Shown here piece by piece: positions 12,161 to 24,468 of a stretch of 64,000 nucleotides of DNA. The notes below the pieces were generated by a model. It had not been told where the DNA came from and did not search any database. It saw only the letters and a program-made list of their open reading frames with translations. Source of the DNA: Crocodylus rhombifer (lineage: Eukaryota; Chordata; Crocodylia; Crocodylidae); assembly GCA_038503035.1 (NCBI GenBank), contig JAVSML010024699.1, positions 248,001-312,000 of the forward strand, in the 5' to 3' direction. The number at the start of each line of letters is the position of its first letter. Position 1 is the first letter of the stretch. Position numbers and translations under genes: made by a program.

Positions 12161-14199
12161 ATCTCTAGATCCCCTTATTTGCTTATTCAGTCCTGACCTG
12201 CAATACCTTATGTATTCCTGGCCCTTTCCTGTGTGCTGTTATTACCATTTCCTGGTGATAGAAAACCTGATATCATTAATACTCATAGATCTACAGAAAA
12301 GTATTCAATTATGCATATCATTACATGTGCTTTGCTTACAATATATTTTTAGATGAAAGGTTGAGTAGGAGCTTTCTTCTGATTGTTACCTCCATGCATC
12401 TTCCTTTTTGTACACCAGCTTGAAGAATACGCAGTAGGCTGGTCTTTCCTTCCAGCTTATTAAATCTACACCCTCTGCAGGCACTGATTTATTCTGCAAT
12501 GTCAACTGGACAAGCGGAGGTGTGGGGGCAGATCTTGGGAGCAAAACAAGGTGCTCCCTTTCTCCTGCCAAATGACTGCCACAGGAGGGTCTCAGACCCT
12601 ACTGACCTGAGGAGCATGGGATTAAGTTGGGACAAACTTTACAATTAATTCAAGTGTTATTTTTTCCCCATGGGTTTCTTGGCTTGTTCTTGAAATACAC
12701 ACTTGGAAGGGAGAATATTATGGAAGTACACAAATCAGGTCAGATGGGGCAAGAAGAAAGAAGTAAAGATTGAGGTCTCTGAGTTGGAACAGGTTTTGTC
12801 AGTGACTGTAACTTAATATCTACATTTGGGTAAAGTCTCATAAAGTCTGTTCCTTAAGTTTCTGTTCTGTAAGATGGTGGTAAAAATATGCATTCTGTTT
12901 ATGTGCTATATCAGTACAAAGAAACATTATCAATGCACACCCATCAGCTGCAATATCCACTCAGGTGTAGCTATGGTAATGATACTGAAAAGTCTACCTC
13001 ACACTCTCATGGTTAAACCAATGGGTATAGGATCAAAAAGGAAACTTTCCTCAAGTCAGATTGGCAAAGAGCATGAGTGATTTTTGCTTTCATTGGGATC
13101 ATCTGTGCAACTTTAACCTAGCAAATTACCTACCATTACCTGTGGTATGAGAGAGAGGCTGGAGTTGAGGTTTTTATGGATCATTTGGGATTAAATTTCT
13201 ACTGCATGAAATCACAAGGAACTAGGCTCAATAACTGGGGTGTCTGTGCCTTTAGAGCCTGTGTTTCTGCTCCATATTTAGTTCCCTCAAAAAGTGGCCA
13301 TATTTTTAAAAGGGCTGAGCTACCAGCAGTAGCCATTATGTTATCATTTATGGTGCCTCAGTATGGGGCACTAGATAGTACCTAACCTGAAGAACACATT
13401 TTGATTTTCAATTTTCTGAGAACCTCTTTTAAAAGTTCAGTGTCCTGTATGAGCAGTCCCTTTACATGCAGCAAATGCAAATCTCTGAAAGAATAGTATA
13501 GGGATTTGTAGCTTGGGCAATTCACAGCATCTGGAATGCTATATTGTTTTTATTGATTTGTCTTTTAATATTTATTTATTTATTCTATGTAGGGCATGGG
13601 ACTATGAAAGACCCCAAAACCTATATTTTCCCCACTCTCCTTTAGACCTGCCCTATAGGTTCAGGGATGCCTCCTCAGCAAATTCTCTTTTGTGGCTTCA
13701 ACATGTATCATGCATTTTAAATTTTAAAGATTTAACAATCACTTGCACATAGTTTTCCTTTATCTTAACAGTCCCTTTCTTTTATCTTAACCTCAGTTAA
13801 AACAAAGTAGGTCAGAGACTCTAGCCAGTAACAGCAGCTGCAGAAATAACCCAGGCAAGGACTTGTGCACTGCAGAAAAGGGATAAAGTAGAGCCCAGAT
13901 AGGGCCACCCCCTCCACCTGACACTGTTTTTGGGCTCCTTTCTCCCAAGCCATGTATGGTCTTGGGGGAAAAACTGAAGAGACAAGCCAGCCAGTAGATC
14001 TGGCATAAGCAGGAATTGTTGAACATCCAAAGATATTTCTTTGGTTTTGACTGGACTTTCTGGGTTGTATTGATTGGCTGTTTGCATTTCTCCTCCTTTA
14101 CAAGCACTTTGACTCAGGCTTACTCTATATCTGCCCTTCTTACACTCTTCTCTTATGCACCATTACCCTTACTGCCTTTACTTTTCTTACATGTCCGTT
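12161..14199. other. Intergenic DNA, nothing recognised
   Basis: No exon-like frame, RNA gene or repeat boundary that I can support. Short open frames are compatible with chance. Confidence 0.5.
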
Positions 14200-14382
14200 C
14201 ATAGGCTGCGGAACAGGGTGGGCCACCCGAGCCATGGCCAGACCAAATTTTACCTTGTCAATTTATATAACCCTCAAATGCACAATTGTCATTCCAGTTA
14301 AAAATGCATAGCTAGCTAAATTAACATGCTAAAAGTTTGTTGGGCCATGGCCTAGGTGGCCCACCCCATTTCACTGCCTATG
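14200..14382. mobile_element. 183-bp MITE, CATAGGC termini
   Basis: The terminal inverted repeats are 28 bp: 14200-14227 and 14355-14382, both containing CATAGGC and GGTGGGCCACC. Flanks tgtccgtt (14192-14199) and tgtccatt (14383-14390) form an 8-bp target duplication with one mismatch, which fits a hAT-like MITE. Non-coding. Confidence 0.75.
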
Positions 14383-14390
14383 TGTCCATT

Positions 14391-15150
14391 CTTAAATACC
14401 CCTCTGCCCTCCCTGTGACAGGTACAGGTCCCAGGGGCAGCTGCAACACCCCCTGGTGGCCACGCAATTCCTGGCCTGGCTCCAACTCTAGGGGCCCTCA
14501 TCTCCTTTCCTCACCCACCTCACTTTTAATGTTACTATTTGGAAAGGAGGGAGGCGAGGGAGGCTGCCTGAGGGACCTAGAGAGTGAGCCTGCTTTTGTT
14601 TTCATGATGGGCTTTGGCCTTTCCAGCCTCTGCCTTGAGCCCTCTAGCTCTGGTAGGCACTCTGGGACCTGCAAACCACCCCTCACCGTCCCTCCCAAAC
14701 CACCAGGGCTTCCTTCAAGCATCTAGTTCCCCCTGGTTCTCTCCCCCAGCTACTGGACCAAACTGAAACCAAACACAAGCCCTTCTGGCTATAAAAAAGC
14801 TACAACCCAACCCTGGATCTTAATTAGCTGTTAGCCCACAGCTTCCCTAGCTGTCTCAGAGCATAACACACACCATTGGCTTCTCAGTTACAGACATCCA
14901 TGGAGACCTCTTCCCTACTCAGCTTCCACAGCCAAACTGCTTGCCCTTGCTCTGGCCCTGCTTTATATCTCTCCTGCCCCCTTCCAGTCAGGTGACTCCA
15001 GTGGGTTGCTTGCAGGTGCTTGCTAATTAATCTCATTAGCTCCTCTGTATGGCAATTCATCCCCAGTTGCACCCTGCCTGTCCCTGGGCTGCTCTTCTCC
15101 CCAGGTCCCTGGCTCTCTGTCATACCATCCCCCCCCCCCCCCCGCAAAAA
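14391..15150. other. GC-rich unclassified segment ending in poly-C
   Basis: A compositionally distinct block with several CT-rich runs, ending in a homopolymeric C run (about 15129-15143). Open frames are low-complexity. It may be a transposon or LTR-like fragment; I found neither TIRs nor an LTR signature. Confidence 0.35.
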
Positions 15151-16825
15151 AAATGCAGAACTAAATGATGTTTGGTCTGCCTGATTATTATGCTCCTTTC
15201 TCCTCCCTTGTCTAATTAGATTTGAAACAATACTGCTTTGTGTTTATACAGCACTTAGCACAAATGGGTTGGTCTTGAAACACAACAATCGTAAATATAA
15301 TTAATAAGAATAAAGTCAGAAGGCCACATTTCCAACGGAGCTTTGATGCCTTCCAAATTTGTGTATGCAATCCAATCTTCTGCATCCTGAAAGAACAACA
15401 TTTTAACATCTAACAACTTTACTTTCACCGACGAGTGCTATTTGTTGGCTGAGATTCTACTTCTTGTATAAGTGCATTTTTAAAAATGTGACTTGCCACA
15501 TTGTCTGTGATCCTTAATTTTGCCAGGCTCCACATAAGGGCTGTTGGAGAAATTAGAGATTGCCATCTTGCTGCTGTTGAGAGAAGTAAACTGCACCATC
15601 CACTTCCTCAAGGTCTTGAATGTTGCTCAACTATGGTATCAAAAACTGTTGCTTAGACTGAGGTTGCCCCCTGTTTCTGCAGGTACTTGTTCATTCTGGT
15701 CTGAACTCATTGTGAGGAGTCCAGGCTGTTGGCAGGGCTAAAGTGTTGCTGAACAGTCATAAGATAGTAAAATGCCATTCTCTTAAAGAGTTCTTCAGTT
15801 ATTTGGGAGACTAACAGCTGGACTCTTCACTAGATGTTATTATTTTAATGAAAAAATAGAAAGAAAATTTTGTTACTGACATCATAAGCAACTGCTTAGT
15901 TTGTTTATGCCCAAAGTCTCAGAACTTCCAGTATTAATTTAGACAGAATCAAACTGCATGGTAGTCAACTGACAAGAATTACCCAGGCAATTTACTGCAG
16001 ATCCTGTAGGCAGGAGAGGTAGTGATTTATTGTGCTGGATATGTCTGGACAGTGACAGGATATGCTGTTTGTCAGAGGAGTTATTTCAAAAAATGAAAAG
16101 GTTTGTGGTAAATATGAAGAAAGAGACTGGCTGATTTATGCTCATCATTGGGCCATGTTGTTTTTTCAGCTTTTCATGGGCTAGAACAATGCATTCTTTC
16201 AGCCAGATTTTAATGACAAGAAAAGGCTGTCATATGTATGAATAATAGCAATAATAGCCAAGATTGCTTATTTTCCCTTGATCTCCAGCACAAGCTCATT
16301 CACTTAAACTGAGTGCTGCCAATTTAAACCACCAGAAAATGTGATCCACCATGTGCACTTAGCTCTTACTGCTGGAAAACACTGTGAAAATACATGGCTG
16401 GTGTACAGCAGTTTTCACTTATGCCAGTGTTGAGAGATTATTAAATATGTGGGTCTCTAATCATTTCAGTAATCAGTTTCCTGACACTTCAAAGGCATTA
16501 TGATACTGTTTGGGGTACCTCTGCTGGCTGTGATCAGTGATCACTCTACTTATGTTTGATCACTGATTCTGAACCTGAGACTAGGTCACCTGTAGAGCTT
16601 CCCACTCAGTCAGGATCCCCTCCCCATGTAAGTTTGGAAGGGGTTGTGTGGTCATGATCCCAGGTTGAGAACATGAGGAGTAATATTCTACCACTTTCCC
16701 AGCCTTCTTAATATCCATGAAGATGGTTATAGCAACACTGACATTTCTACTAGGCAAGCTGCTGAATCCTTCTGCCATTTTAAGCACTGTCTCCGTTAGC
16801 CTAGCTCTAAGCAGAGTTAGAGGAC
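15151..16825. other. Intergenic DNA, nothing recognised
   Basis: No supported gene, RNA or repeat. Confidence 0.5.
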
Positions 16826-16965
16826 ATTGGCTTAGATTCATAGATTGTAAGGCTAGAAGGGACCTCAGAAGATCACCGGGTCCAGCTCCCTGCATCAAGC
16901 AGGAAAGACAGCTGGGGACTTGTACATTTAACTGCCACTCTACCCACTGAACTACTGGCAACCTA
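16826..16965 (-). mobile_element. CR1 3'-end fragment, reverse orientation
   Basis: The segment starts ATTCATAGATTGTAAGGC and continues AGAAGGGACCTCAGAAGATC, the reverse complement of the conserved CR1 3' tail (GAGGTCCCTTC...CTATGAAT). It holds only the 3' terminal part, as expected for a 5'-truncated CR1 insertion on the minus strand. Confidence 0.7.
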
Positions 16966-17853
16966 AAAAGACTTTCCTAGTTGCTGCCTAACCTTCTATG
17001 CACCTATGTTTCTGCCAGTAAGATCCTGGGCTTACTTAAATTTCCTTCACTGGGCAGGTGCAAAAACACCTGTGTTCAAATACCACTGAGTTGCTTAGCT
17101 TCTAAAGACCTAGTATAATGTTTCTCCATTTATCTCATGCAATCCGGTTTGCATTCTCTGGACATTCCTATAAGACTGAGTCTGGCACAAAAAATGAAGG
17201 GAGTATGTGTCATTTCTTAGGGAACCCACACAAGAGGTAAGAGGCCTGTTTTCAAATCCCAGAGGAGTACTATAATAACCCGCTTATTGTATATTCTGGG
17301 AAGAAACTTTTTACATTTATCCTATGGGAACCGGTCCATTTTCTGTAAGTAGTTAGCCATTGAGCCAGAAATAGGGGGAAAGAGAAAATATGTGGTTAGG
17401 ACACTCATTTTGCCCTGTCAGTGTATATTTTGTGGGCCAGCCTTTCTTCTGAAGGAGCTGTGCCAATTTACATCAGTAGAGAATTTGGCACTGAGTTTCT
17501 TCAAAGGACAAAGAAGCAGCAGACACTTCAAAAATATACCAGCAGGATACAAAGCCTCCATAATTTTTGCAGTAGCTTAAGCTCCACCAGATAGATGGAG
17601 TACAGTGAAACCTGTGGGAAGCCATTCTGAGGTGCTTCTTAATTAGCTGCAGAGTACAGTAACTGTCATTCATTTGTAATGTGTCCTAAGAATGCCAGAT
17701 AGTGATAAGCTGGAGGAGTATTATGATAGCTGCTATCAAAATGCAGGATTCAACCAAAGTGTAGGGTATTCCAGCTTCAGGCAGTTGGGGTTTTTAGTAT
17801 ATGTAACTTTTTCTGTCTATCCATTCTCAGAATAACATCTTTTATATCTATGG
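16966..17853. other. Intergenic DNA, nothing recognised
   Basis: No supported gene or repeat. The final eight bases, atctatgg, are the target site of the next hAT element. Confidence 0.5.
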
Positions 17854-18352
17854 CAGGGATGCCAAACACAGTCTGCAGGCCAGACCCAGTCCATGAAGCT
17901 ATATTATCCAGCATGGGGGTTTCAGGCAGACCCTTCATGCTACATGCAGTGTGTGGAGCCAGTCCAATGTGTGGGATGAACTTGGCACTGCACAGAGCAC
18001 AGGGGAGCAGTCCAGGACATGCAAGGCATCCTGCTTGACCAGATCTCCAGTGTGCTCAGATGGCTTGTGACTGGACCCTGACCAGACCCAGAGCTGGTAC
18101 CCAGGGCATGCGGCATGTGTCCTGCACAGTCCCCTTTTGCCAGGTCCAGTCCATGCACCACAGGCCGTGCAAGCCCCAAAGCAGAGCTAGTACATGCTGC
18201 CCACAGTGCAAGGGAATGGCACAGGGAGCACTACAGACAGTGTCCCACTGGACTGGCTCTGCCTGATGGCTCTGCTGTGCTGTGATCTGGCTTGCAGATA
18301 AGTCCAGAGATCCTCATGTGTCCCACAGGGCTGGATGAGTTTAATACCCCTG
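17854..18352. mobile_element. Non-autonomous hAT, 499 bp
   Basis: The left end is CAGGGATGCCAAACAC and the reversed right end is CAGGGGTATTAAACTC. Flanks atctatgg (17846-17853) and ctctatgg (18353-18360) are an 8-bp duplication with one mismatch. Open frames inside are short and domain-free. Confidence 0.85.
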
Positions 18353-18360
18353 CTCTATGG

Positions 18361-18989
18361 GATTAGAATAGAAGACTTAGATTTAAGAGTTCTCCAGTGG
18401 AATTCAGGTTCTGATGTTAGCTCCTGGAGGACCTTTGAGAAGTCACTATATCTTTCTTTATATTAGTGGCTGTATATGTAAGATGATGGTAACACAAAAA
18501 TCCTATGAGGTAAGTCCTAAGGGTAAATTAATTAAAATATTTGTAGATGAGCCAGAAAGTGCAAGGGGCAAGATGAGGTGTATGAGTTCATTAGCAGAGA
18601 GGAAAGAAGTCACATTTAGACCTGGCACAATTGTGATGCTAGTGATACTGAAAGGCTCAGTCAGGTGGTTCATTTTTGTTATTTGCACATCCTCTAATGA
18701 CTGAGGAAACTGGCTATGGCTCCTGATCCTTTTATATTTCTTATCTTACCCTGCTTTTTGCAGCTGAACTAGTTCCTATCACTTCCATTCTGGCCCTACT
18801 TTTATTGATGGCAACATGTTACATTTAGTCATAGTCTTTGTTTGTGCATTCCTAACTCTGCAAAAATATGTCTTAATGTTCCTTTATGCTTTATAATTTG
18901 TACTGTTTCCACTTCTCATTCTCACTGCTTGGAAATAATTACAGACTTCAAGAAGAAAAGTAAAATGGAAAAAAATGTGGTAAACCAGC
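18361..18989. other. Intergenic DNA, nothing recognised
   Basis: No supported gene or repeat between the hAT copy and the Penelope-like element. Confidence 0.5.
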
Positions 18990-21425
18990 TCAAACAAGGT
19001 TCTTTGGGTAAATGTAATATCTTTTATTAGATCAACTAAATAGTTGGCAAAAATGTTCTTTGCAAGCTTTTGGGCACAAACACCCTTCGTCAGGTATAGG
19101 GAGAGTCTGCTGGTGTTTTGTGTTCTGGGTGGAACAGAAACCAATATGCAAAATGCATTTCTATTGTAGCTGGTAAAAAGTAGAAAGGTTATCTGGGGTT
19201 ATCGGATGGCAGGCAATGTCCATATGTCCAATGTCCATATTTAGTCCATGATTTTTTGTATCCAGTAGACTTATGAAGTGAAGCTTGTATGCTCATCTAC
19301 AAAAGGTGTTTTGTAAATTCCCTTTGAGGATTAGAACTGAATGACTGGAGAGAGAGTTGTTGTCCCGTGAGAAGTGTGCACCCACAGGTAATTAGGTATT
19401 TTTTCTTTGATAGATTTTTTGGTGTGCATTTATCCTGGTAAGCAGCTGTTGTTTGGTTTCTCCTACATGTTTTCCATCAGGGCATTTAGTGCATTGGATG
19501 AGATATGTTACGTTTCTGGAAGTGCAGGTGTACAATCCAGAAATGGTGATGGTTCTGTAGTGTGGTATAGTTATTGTGGGAATGTTGATGTGTTGGGAGT
19601 AGTGGAGATATGTTGGCAGGTTTTATATTTCTTGTCCCAGCATGGTCTGGATCCATTCTGTGTACTTTGGGACATAGGACATTTGCTTCTGGTGATGAGG
19701 TTGGTGAGGTTTGGTGCTTGTTTAAAGGGTAGGATGGGTGGTTTTGGATGGGGTCTAATTGTCTGAGGATTTCCCATATAGGTTCCAGGGAAGGATGGTA
19801 AGTCATAACTAACGGTGTGTGATTCATGGGGTTGTTCTTTTTGTACTGCAGCAATTCTTCATGTGGTATCCAGGTGGCTTTTTCAAAAGTGCAATCTATC
19901 TCTCTGGAGGAGTGTGCTTGTTGAGTGAAAGCCTTTTTGAGATTTGTGAGGTGATGATTGCGGATGTTGTCCTTAGTGCAAATTTTATGGTATTGGAGGA
20001 CTTGGCTGTATATTACAGCTTTTTTGGTTTGTATTTTACCATTCTGGATATTGATCATAGTGTCTAAAAATGAAATGTTGGTGCTGGAATATTCAAGAGA
20101 CAGTCTGATGGAGGGGTGATGATTACTGAATTTGTGATGGAAATCAATCAGAGCTTGCAGGTTTTCAGTGGAGATGTCATCTATATATCTTAGGCATAGC
20201 ATGGGTATGGTGCAGTTCTTGAAGAATTCTTCTTCCAGGTGGCCTATAAAAAGGTTGGCATATTGTGGGGCCATTTTGGTGCCCATAGCTGTGCCCATGA
20301 TCTTGCAGAAGTGTTGGTTATTGAAAGCGAAGTTATTGTGTGAGAGGATGAAGTGTTTAAGTTCAGTAATATCTTTATTTCTGTACTTTGAGTTGTAATC
20401 TTGCTCTTGAAGATATGTAAAGCATACTTGGATGCCATCCTGGTGTGGGATGTTGGTCTATAAGCTGGTAACATCCATGATGGCTGGGAGGTATTGCTGG
20501 GAAGGTGGTCTAGTTTTTGTAAAGTCTGTTGTGTCTTGGACAAAACTCATTCTTTGAGTTACAAGAGGTTTTAGTGAAACCTGATATTTCCTTAGTTAGG
20601 GTTCCACGGTTGGATATTATAGGTCTGCCAGGGTTGCCTTGTTTGTGGATTTTAGGGAGCATATAAAAAATCCCTGGGTTGGCTAGTTAGGGGATCAAGT
20701 TCTATAGTTTTTCTTGTAGTTCAGATGGAAATGATTTTGATAGTGGTTTTGAGTTTCAAGGTGAAAAGGGAGTTGGATCTTCCTCTAGTTTTTCATAGTA
20801 GGTGGTGTTAGAGAGTTGTCTGTTGGCTTCTTTTACGTAGTTTTCATGGTTAAGGATAAATATAGCTTCTCCTTTATCTGCTGGTTTTATTAACGTTTGG
20901 TAGTTGGATATTAGAGATTCTATGGCCCTTCTATCTGAGAGGCAGAGGTTATTATGGTGGTGTTTGTTGTTAATTATTTCATTGTTCATTCTTCCCCTGA
21001 AGCAGTCAATATAACGGCCAAGGTTTGACTTCTGTCCATCGTAAGGTATCCAATCTGATTTTTTGTTTTTTGGGTGTTAATCTTTTTCTCAATGTTATCA
21101 AAGGATGAAATATTGTTGGAAATGGATTCATTTTGGTTGTGGAAATATTTCTTGAGATGGAGGCATCAGGAAAATTCTTCTACTTCTCCACATTGTGGTA
21201 TATTATTACGGTATTAGTTGGGTATTTTTCTGAACCTTTTTTAAAGAACTTTAGAGAGGACAGATTTTTCAGCTTTGGTGTGTGTATGGAGAGTCTGATA
21301 ATATTTGAGGGTTATCTGGTTCTTTCAGTTTCACCAAGTACGAGGTTGGAATATTGTAAGGTATTGGTGGTGGTTCTCTGATGGTTGTTTTGTGGCTGGA
21401 AAAGTTGTTCCAACATGGCTACAAC
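18990..21425 (-). mobile_element. Penelope-like retroelement, near full length, inactive
   Basis: Read on the minus strand, this element encodes first a block with IKPADKG (20756-20989), the conserved start of Penelope-like reverse transcriptases. Next come motif A (DVTSL, then an in-frame stop at 20458-20460, then TNIPH), a TKMAPQYANLF block, and the catalytic YIDD box within 19486-20298. A GIY-YIG-type endonuclease remnant follows (YLIQC and HVGET blocks, about 19395-19530). The 3' region (18990-19130) has a TTTTATTAGATCAAC segment and a CTGACGAAGGG segment that I associate with Penelope-like tails in reptiles. Several further stops and shifts lie between 20540 and 20760. The reverse transcriptase would copy RNA at a nicked target, but this copy cannot make an intact protein. 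Confidence 0.8.
19486..20298 (-). pseudogene. Penelope-like RT (YIDD part) with linker to GIY-YIG
   Basis: This 270-codon frame carries the C-terminal half of the reverse-transcriptase core: a GTKMAPQYANLF block near its start, then LRYIDDIS, with both catalytic aspartates preserved. It runs into a His- and Asn-rich linker and then toward the endonuclease, where the next residues read as a degraded GIY-YIG start. The upstream RT motifs are in other frames or past a stop, so this is a fragment of a dead gene, not a host protein. Confidence 0.75.
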
Positions 21426-21431
21426 CAACAC

Positions 21432-21794
21432 CCCCTTGCCAGCTCAACCTTTTTGGCTGGTGAGCCAGTATCTGGACAGTCTGCAGGCCAGATTTGGCTG
21501 GTGATCCCGATCTGATGCCTGGGACAGTTGTACTGGGGATTGGGGTAAGGGGGGTGAACAACCTGACTCCACAGCAGGGAGGGAGCATGGCCTGGCCCCA
21601 ATCCAGCTGTGGGAGGGAAGAGGGTGTGGCTTAGCCCCAACCTACTACTTGGGATCTAGGGTTTGAGAATTTGGCAGTGGGGGAGGGTGGCAGTATTAAC
21701 TGCTACCACTCCACTGTTGCCAAATTTCCCAACCTGTGGGGAGACCCATGGACTGCATACCATGGCTCCACGGGCCACAGGTTGAGCACCCTTG
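21432..21794. mobile_element. Decayed hAT copy next to the Penelope 5' end
   Basis: The right end reversed is CAAGGGTGCTCAACCTGTGG, matching the family at 25889, 56410 and 56956. The left part has GCTCAACCTTTTTGGC (from 21442), but its first bases are decayed. The right flank is tgttaaac; I could not match it on the left. It adjoins or interrupts the 5' end of the Penelope-like element. Confidence 0.6.
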
Positions 21795-23039
21795 TGTTAA
21801 ACCACCCTCTTTCCTACTAATGTGGCTACTAAAAACCTAAATAAAAAACCCATTTATTTACCCGTTAACATGACTGTACTCTGACTCCTTTCCTCGCATA
21901 GTGTCTCTCTTTGTACAAGATGATCATTTTCAGTGGGGAAAAACTATGATGTGACCTTTTTCTTCAAGATACTAATGTGTTAACTGCTGTTGAATCACAC
22001 ATACCATATTAATATTCATGTTAATAAAATGATCTTCTAACTTGTAAGGTGTTTTAATAGAAATCGTTAGTAGGGATAGTTCTGGCTACAGAGACCATTA
22101 CTTACTTTTGAAGGAAATGGAAAAACTACCTGGCGTGTGAGTTATTCTGTAATGCTAGAACATTCAAAACATTGGAGACCTGATTTTGATGGGCCTCTTG
22201 TCAGTACTGTATTTAAAACGACTACAAATGATGCATAGAAAGTGGAGAACAAAGCTTGTTTTGAAGACAAAGCACTGTGCAGTTTTATTCTTGGTACATC
22301 ATTAATGTATATCACCTTGGATTGTTCTTGGCTGGAATGCAACCAATCCAGGTACAGACAGGTGCCAAATGAGGTTTCCTGCAGCTTTTTTATATATATA
22401 AAAATATGTTGTGGGCCCAGGTTATTCTGGTGGAATAGAAGAAGCCCACTTGTTCTCTATTTTAATGGTTCCATTACTGGATTCATAGCCAAACTTTGGT
22501 AGGATCACACACACCAGATGGTATATCTAAATTAGGAGCAGAGTTACGCTGGGAAGCATTTGGCCCAAAATGAAGGCACAGAAACTGAAACTGTTCCTCT
22601 ATTAATATCAGTGGAAACTGAGGGGCAATTGGGACAATCCCCAGAAGTAGCTGGAGTGTTTTGGAGCTGCTGAGCCAACGTGAAGTGGGACCCAGATGTC
22701 ACTGTGACTGGAAAGGGAGCAGTTTCACTTGTGCTGTACCTAGGCAATGCAGTGTGCGAGGGGCACTTCTGCTTGACTGGATTCAACGCTATCCAAGGAG
22801 GGTGGGGGTATCAGATTTTGCCCTGTCCGTTTTTTGGCAGGCTTCCTCCAACACATCCGCTTGTTCTCCCTTTAGGCACTGGAGGGGGCAGGAGCTGTGC
22901 AGACGGTCCGAGCTAGGAGAGCGCCAGGCAAGAGGGCCTGGGTCACTAGTGGCAGTAGGACTTGTCTGGCACCTACAGGGATCCACAGGACCCAGATGAG
23001 GCCATAAGACACCAAAGCCTGGAGACCCAGGCTGTGACC
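21795..23039. other. Region upstream of the AOPEP promoter
   Basis: AT-rich DNA becoming GC-rich from about 22640. I see no exon or complete repeat. Distal promoter elements could lie here, but I cannot identify any by sequence. Confidence 0.4.
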
Positions 23040-23480
23040 CTCCCGCCCCAGACCCTGACTCCTCCCACGACTTCTGGCCTTACCCCGCCCACCCAGGGTG
23101 GTGCCCTAGGCCGCCGGGGGGTGGGGCTCGAGGGAAGGGGTGTGGCCAATCTCATGGGCGGGGCTGTCGGGAAACCACGCGGGGGGAGTGGTGACGTCAT
23201 GAGGAGGCGCCGGCGCGACGGGCTGGGCTGAAGCCGCGAGCGTGTCAGGTGAGCGAGTGCCGGCTGCCCCGTGGGGACGGAAGGGGGGGGAGGCGGTGTC
23301 ACTACTTCGCCCCGTCCCGTCCCGGCAGCGCTCGGGGCTCAGTCAGTGCCGGTGGCGGGGCGGGTCTGTGCTGTGGCGGACCCTGCCTGCAGCTGGTCTC
23401 GCCTCTCGCAGGTGTCCCGGAGCCTCAGGGCACTGGAGCTCTGCTGGCATTTGGGACCCCGGCTGGTGGCCGCGGGTGCC
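23040..23480 (+). promoter_or_regulatory. AOPEP: CpG-island promoter, probably of AOPEP
   Basis: This is the window's densest run of CG dinucleotides. Within it lie a CCAAT box (23146-23150), a GC box GGGCGGGGC (23156-23164) and a perfect palindromic CRE, TGACGTCA (23192-23199), all within 55 bases and in the usual order. There is no TATA box. A strong splice donor follows 50 bases after the CRE, so transcription probably starts at about 23205-23235 on +. The assignment to AOPEP rests on strand, the absence of another gene, and a plausible first-intron length; it is inference. The palindromic CRE suggests CREB/ATF responsiveness. Confidence 0.75.
23205..23248 (+). other. AOPEP: Predicted AOPEP 5' noncoding exon 1
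   Basis: The exon's 3' end is set by the donor CAG|GTGAGCG at 23248/23249, close to consensus. The 5' end is only a guess from the positions of the CRE and GC box. It contains no ATG, so the exon would be entirely 5' UTR. Transcript evidence is needed for the start. Confidence 0.55.
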
Positions 23481-23816
23481 AGTCTGCTGAGACTGAAAGC
23501 AGGTGGCTGGTTTACACCAGGGGTGAGGATTTTTCCTGGGGCCCTGCGGACACCTCGTCCCCCTTTTGAGCAGGACAAATGGATGCTTTGCCCCCGGGCA
23601 GCGGAGACGAATGCGAGTTTGGATTTGGACAGGATGGTCCTGCCTGAGGCAGGGCTTGGACTCAGTGACTCTTGGGGCTCCCTTCCAGCCCGACTCCTCC
23701 AGGAGTCTTTGGTTCCAGCTGCCCACAGAAACCGTTGTCTCGGCCTGTTCCAAAGCACCTAAAAACCCAAGGCAGTCAGGCCCAGGTGTAAACTGGCCAT
23801 CTGTGTTCAGTCTAAA

Positions 23817-24460
23817 TCAGGGGTGTCAAACTTGTCCAGTGTCGCAGGGCTGAGCCACATGCTGGACTGGGACAGCTCCCCATGGTGCTGAGTTCAGCCA
23901 GAGTGCCACATGCAGCACAGGGCAGCCCTGGGGCTGGTGGCATGTACAGTCGCACAGGGGCTGGATCCAACAATGTAGGCAGTACAGGGCATCAGTTCAG
24001 GGAGGTGCATGCAGCCCGGGACTTCCTGTGCTGCTTGCAATGCTGGTTCTAGCCCATACTTTGCAGGCAGTGCTTGCCCTGTGCCAGCCCTGCATACCAT
24101 GTGCACAGTGAGTCTCAGGGCTGGCATGTGTTGCATGCTGGGCTAGACTGGCTACTTGTGTGGCATGCAGCACAGGGAGCTGGCACAGGGAGTGTGCTGT
24201 GTGGCTTCCAGCTTGGCTCAATACACACTGGTCTCGGAGCCAGTACACAGGTCCAGTGCCATGGGGCACCACATGCAGTACATGTCCCCAACCAAACTGC
24301 TGTGCTTTCATGGCCATGCAGTGCTGGGTCCAGCCCATGCACTGCTTGCAGTGCTCATTGCTCAGACTAGTACATGGGGTTGGTCCAGCAACCTGTGGGC
24401 TGGATCATACAGCTCTGTGGGCTGGATCAGGCCTGCAGGCCATATATTTGGCAACGTTGG
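23817..24460. mobile_element. Non-autonomous hAT, 644 bp
   Basis: The left end is CAGGGGTGTCAAACTTG and the reversed right end is CAACGTTGCCAAATATATGG. Flanks gtctaaat (23809-23816) and gtctgaat (24461-24468) match at seven of eight positions. It lies just inside intron 1, about 570 bases from the predicted donor. The interior is GC-rich and non-coding. Confidence 0.85.
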
Positions 24461-24468
24461 TCTGAATG

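Noticed and set aside
18990..19110. Hammerhead ribozyme in the Penelope-like 3' end
   Set aside because: The minus strand has CTGACGA followed by a short stem, and some Penelope-like elements carry hammerheads, but the GAAA core is changed and I could not pair stem I or place a cleavage site.
23817..24460. Downstream part of the CpG island or an extra AOPEP exon
   Set aside because: The segment is bounded by hAT ends and a 7-of-8 target duplication, so its GC content comes from a transposon.
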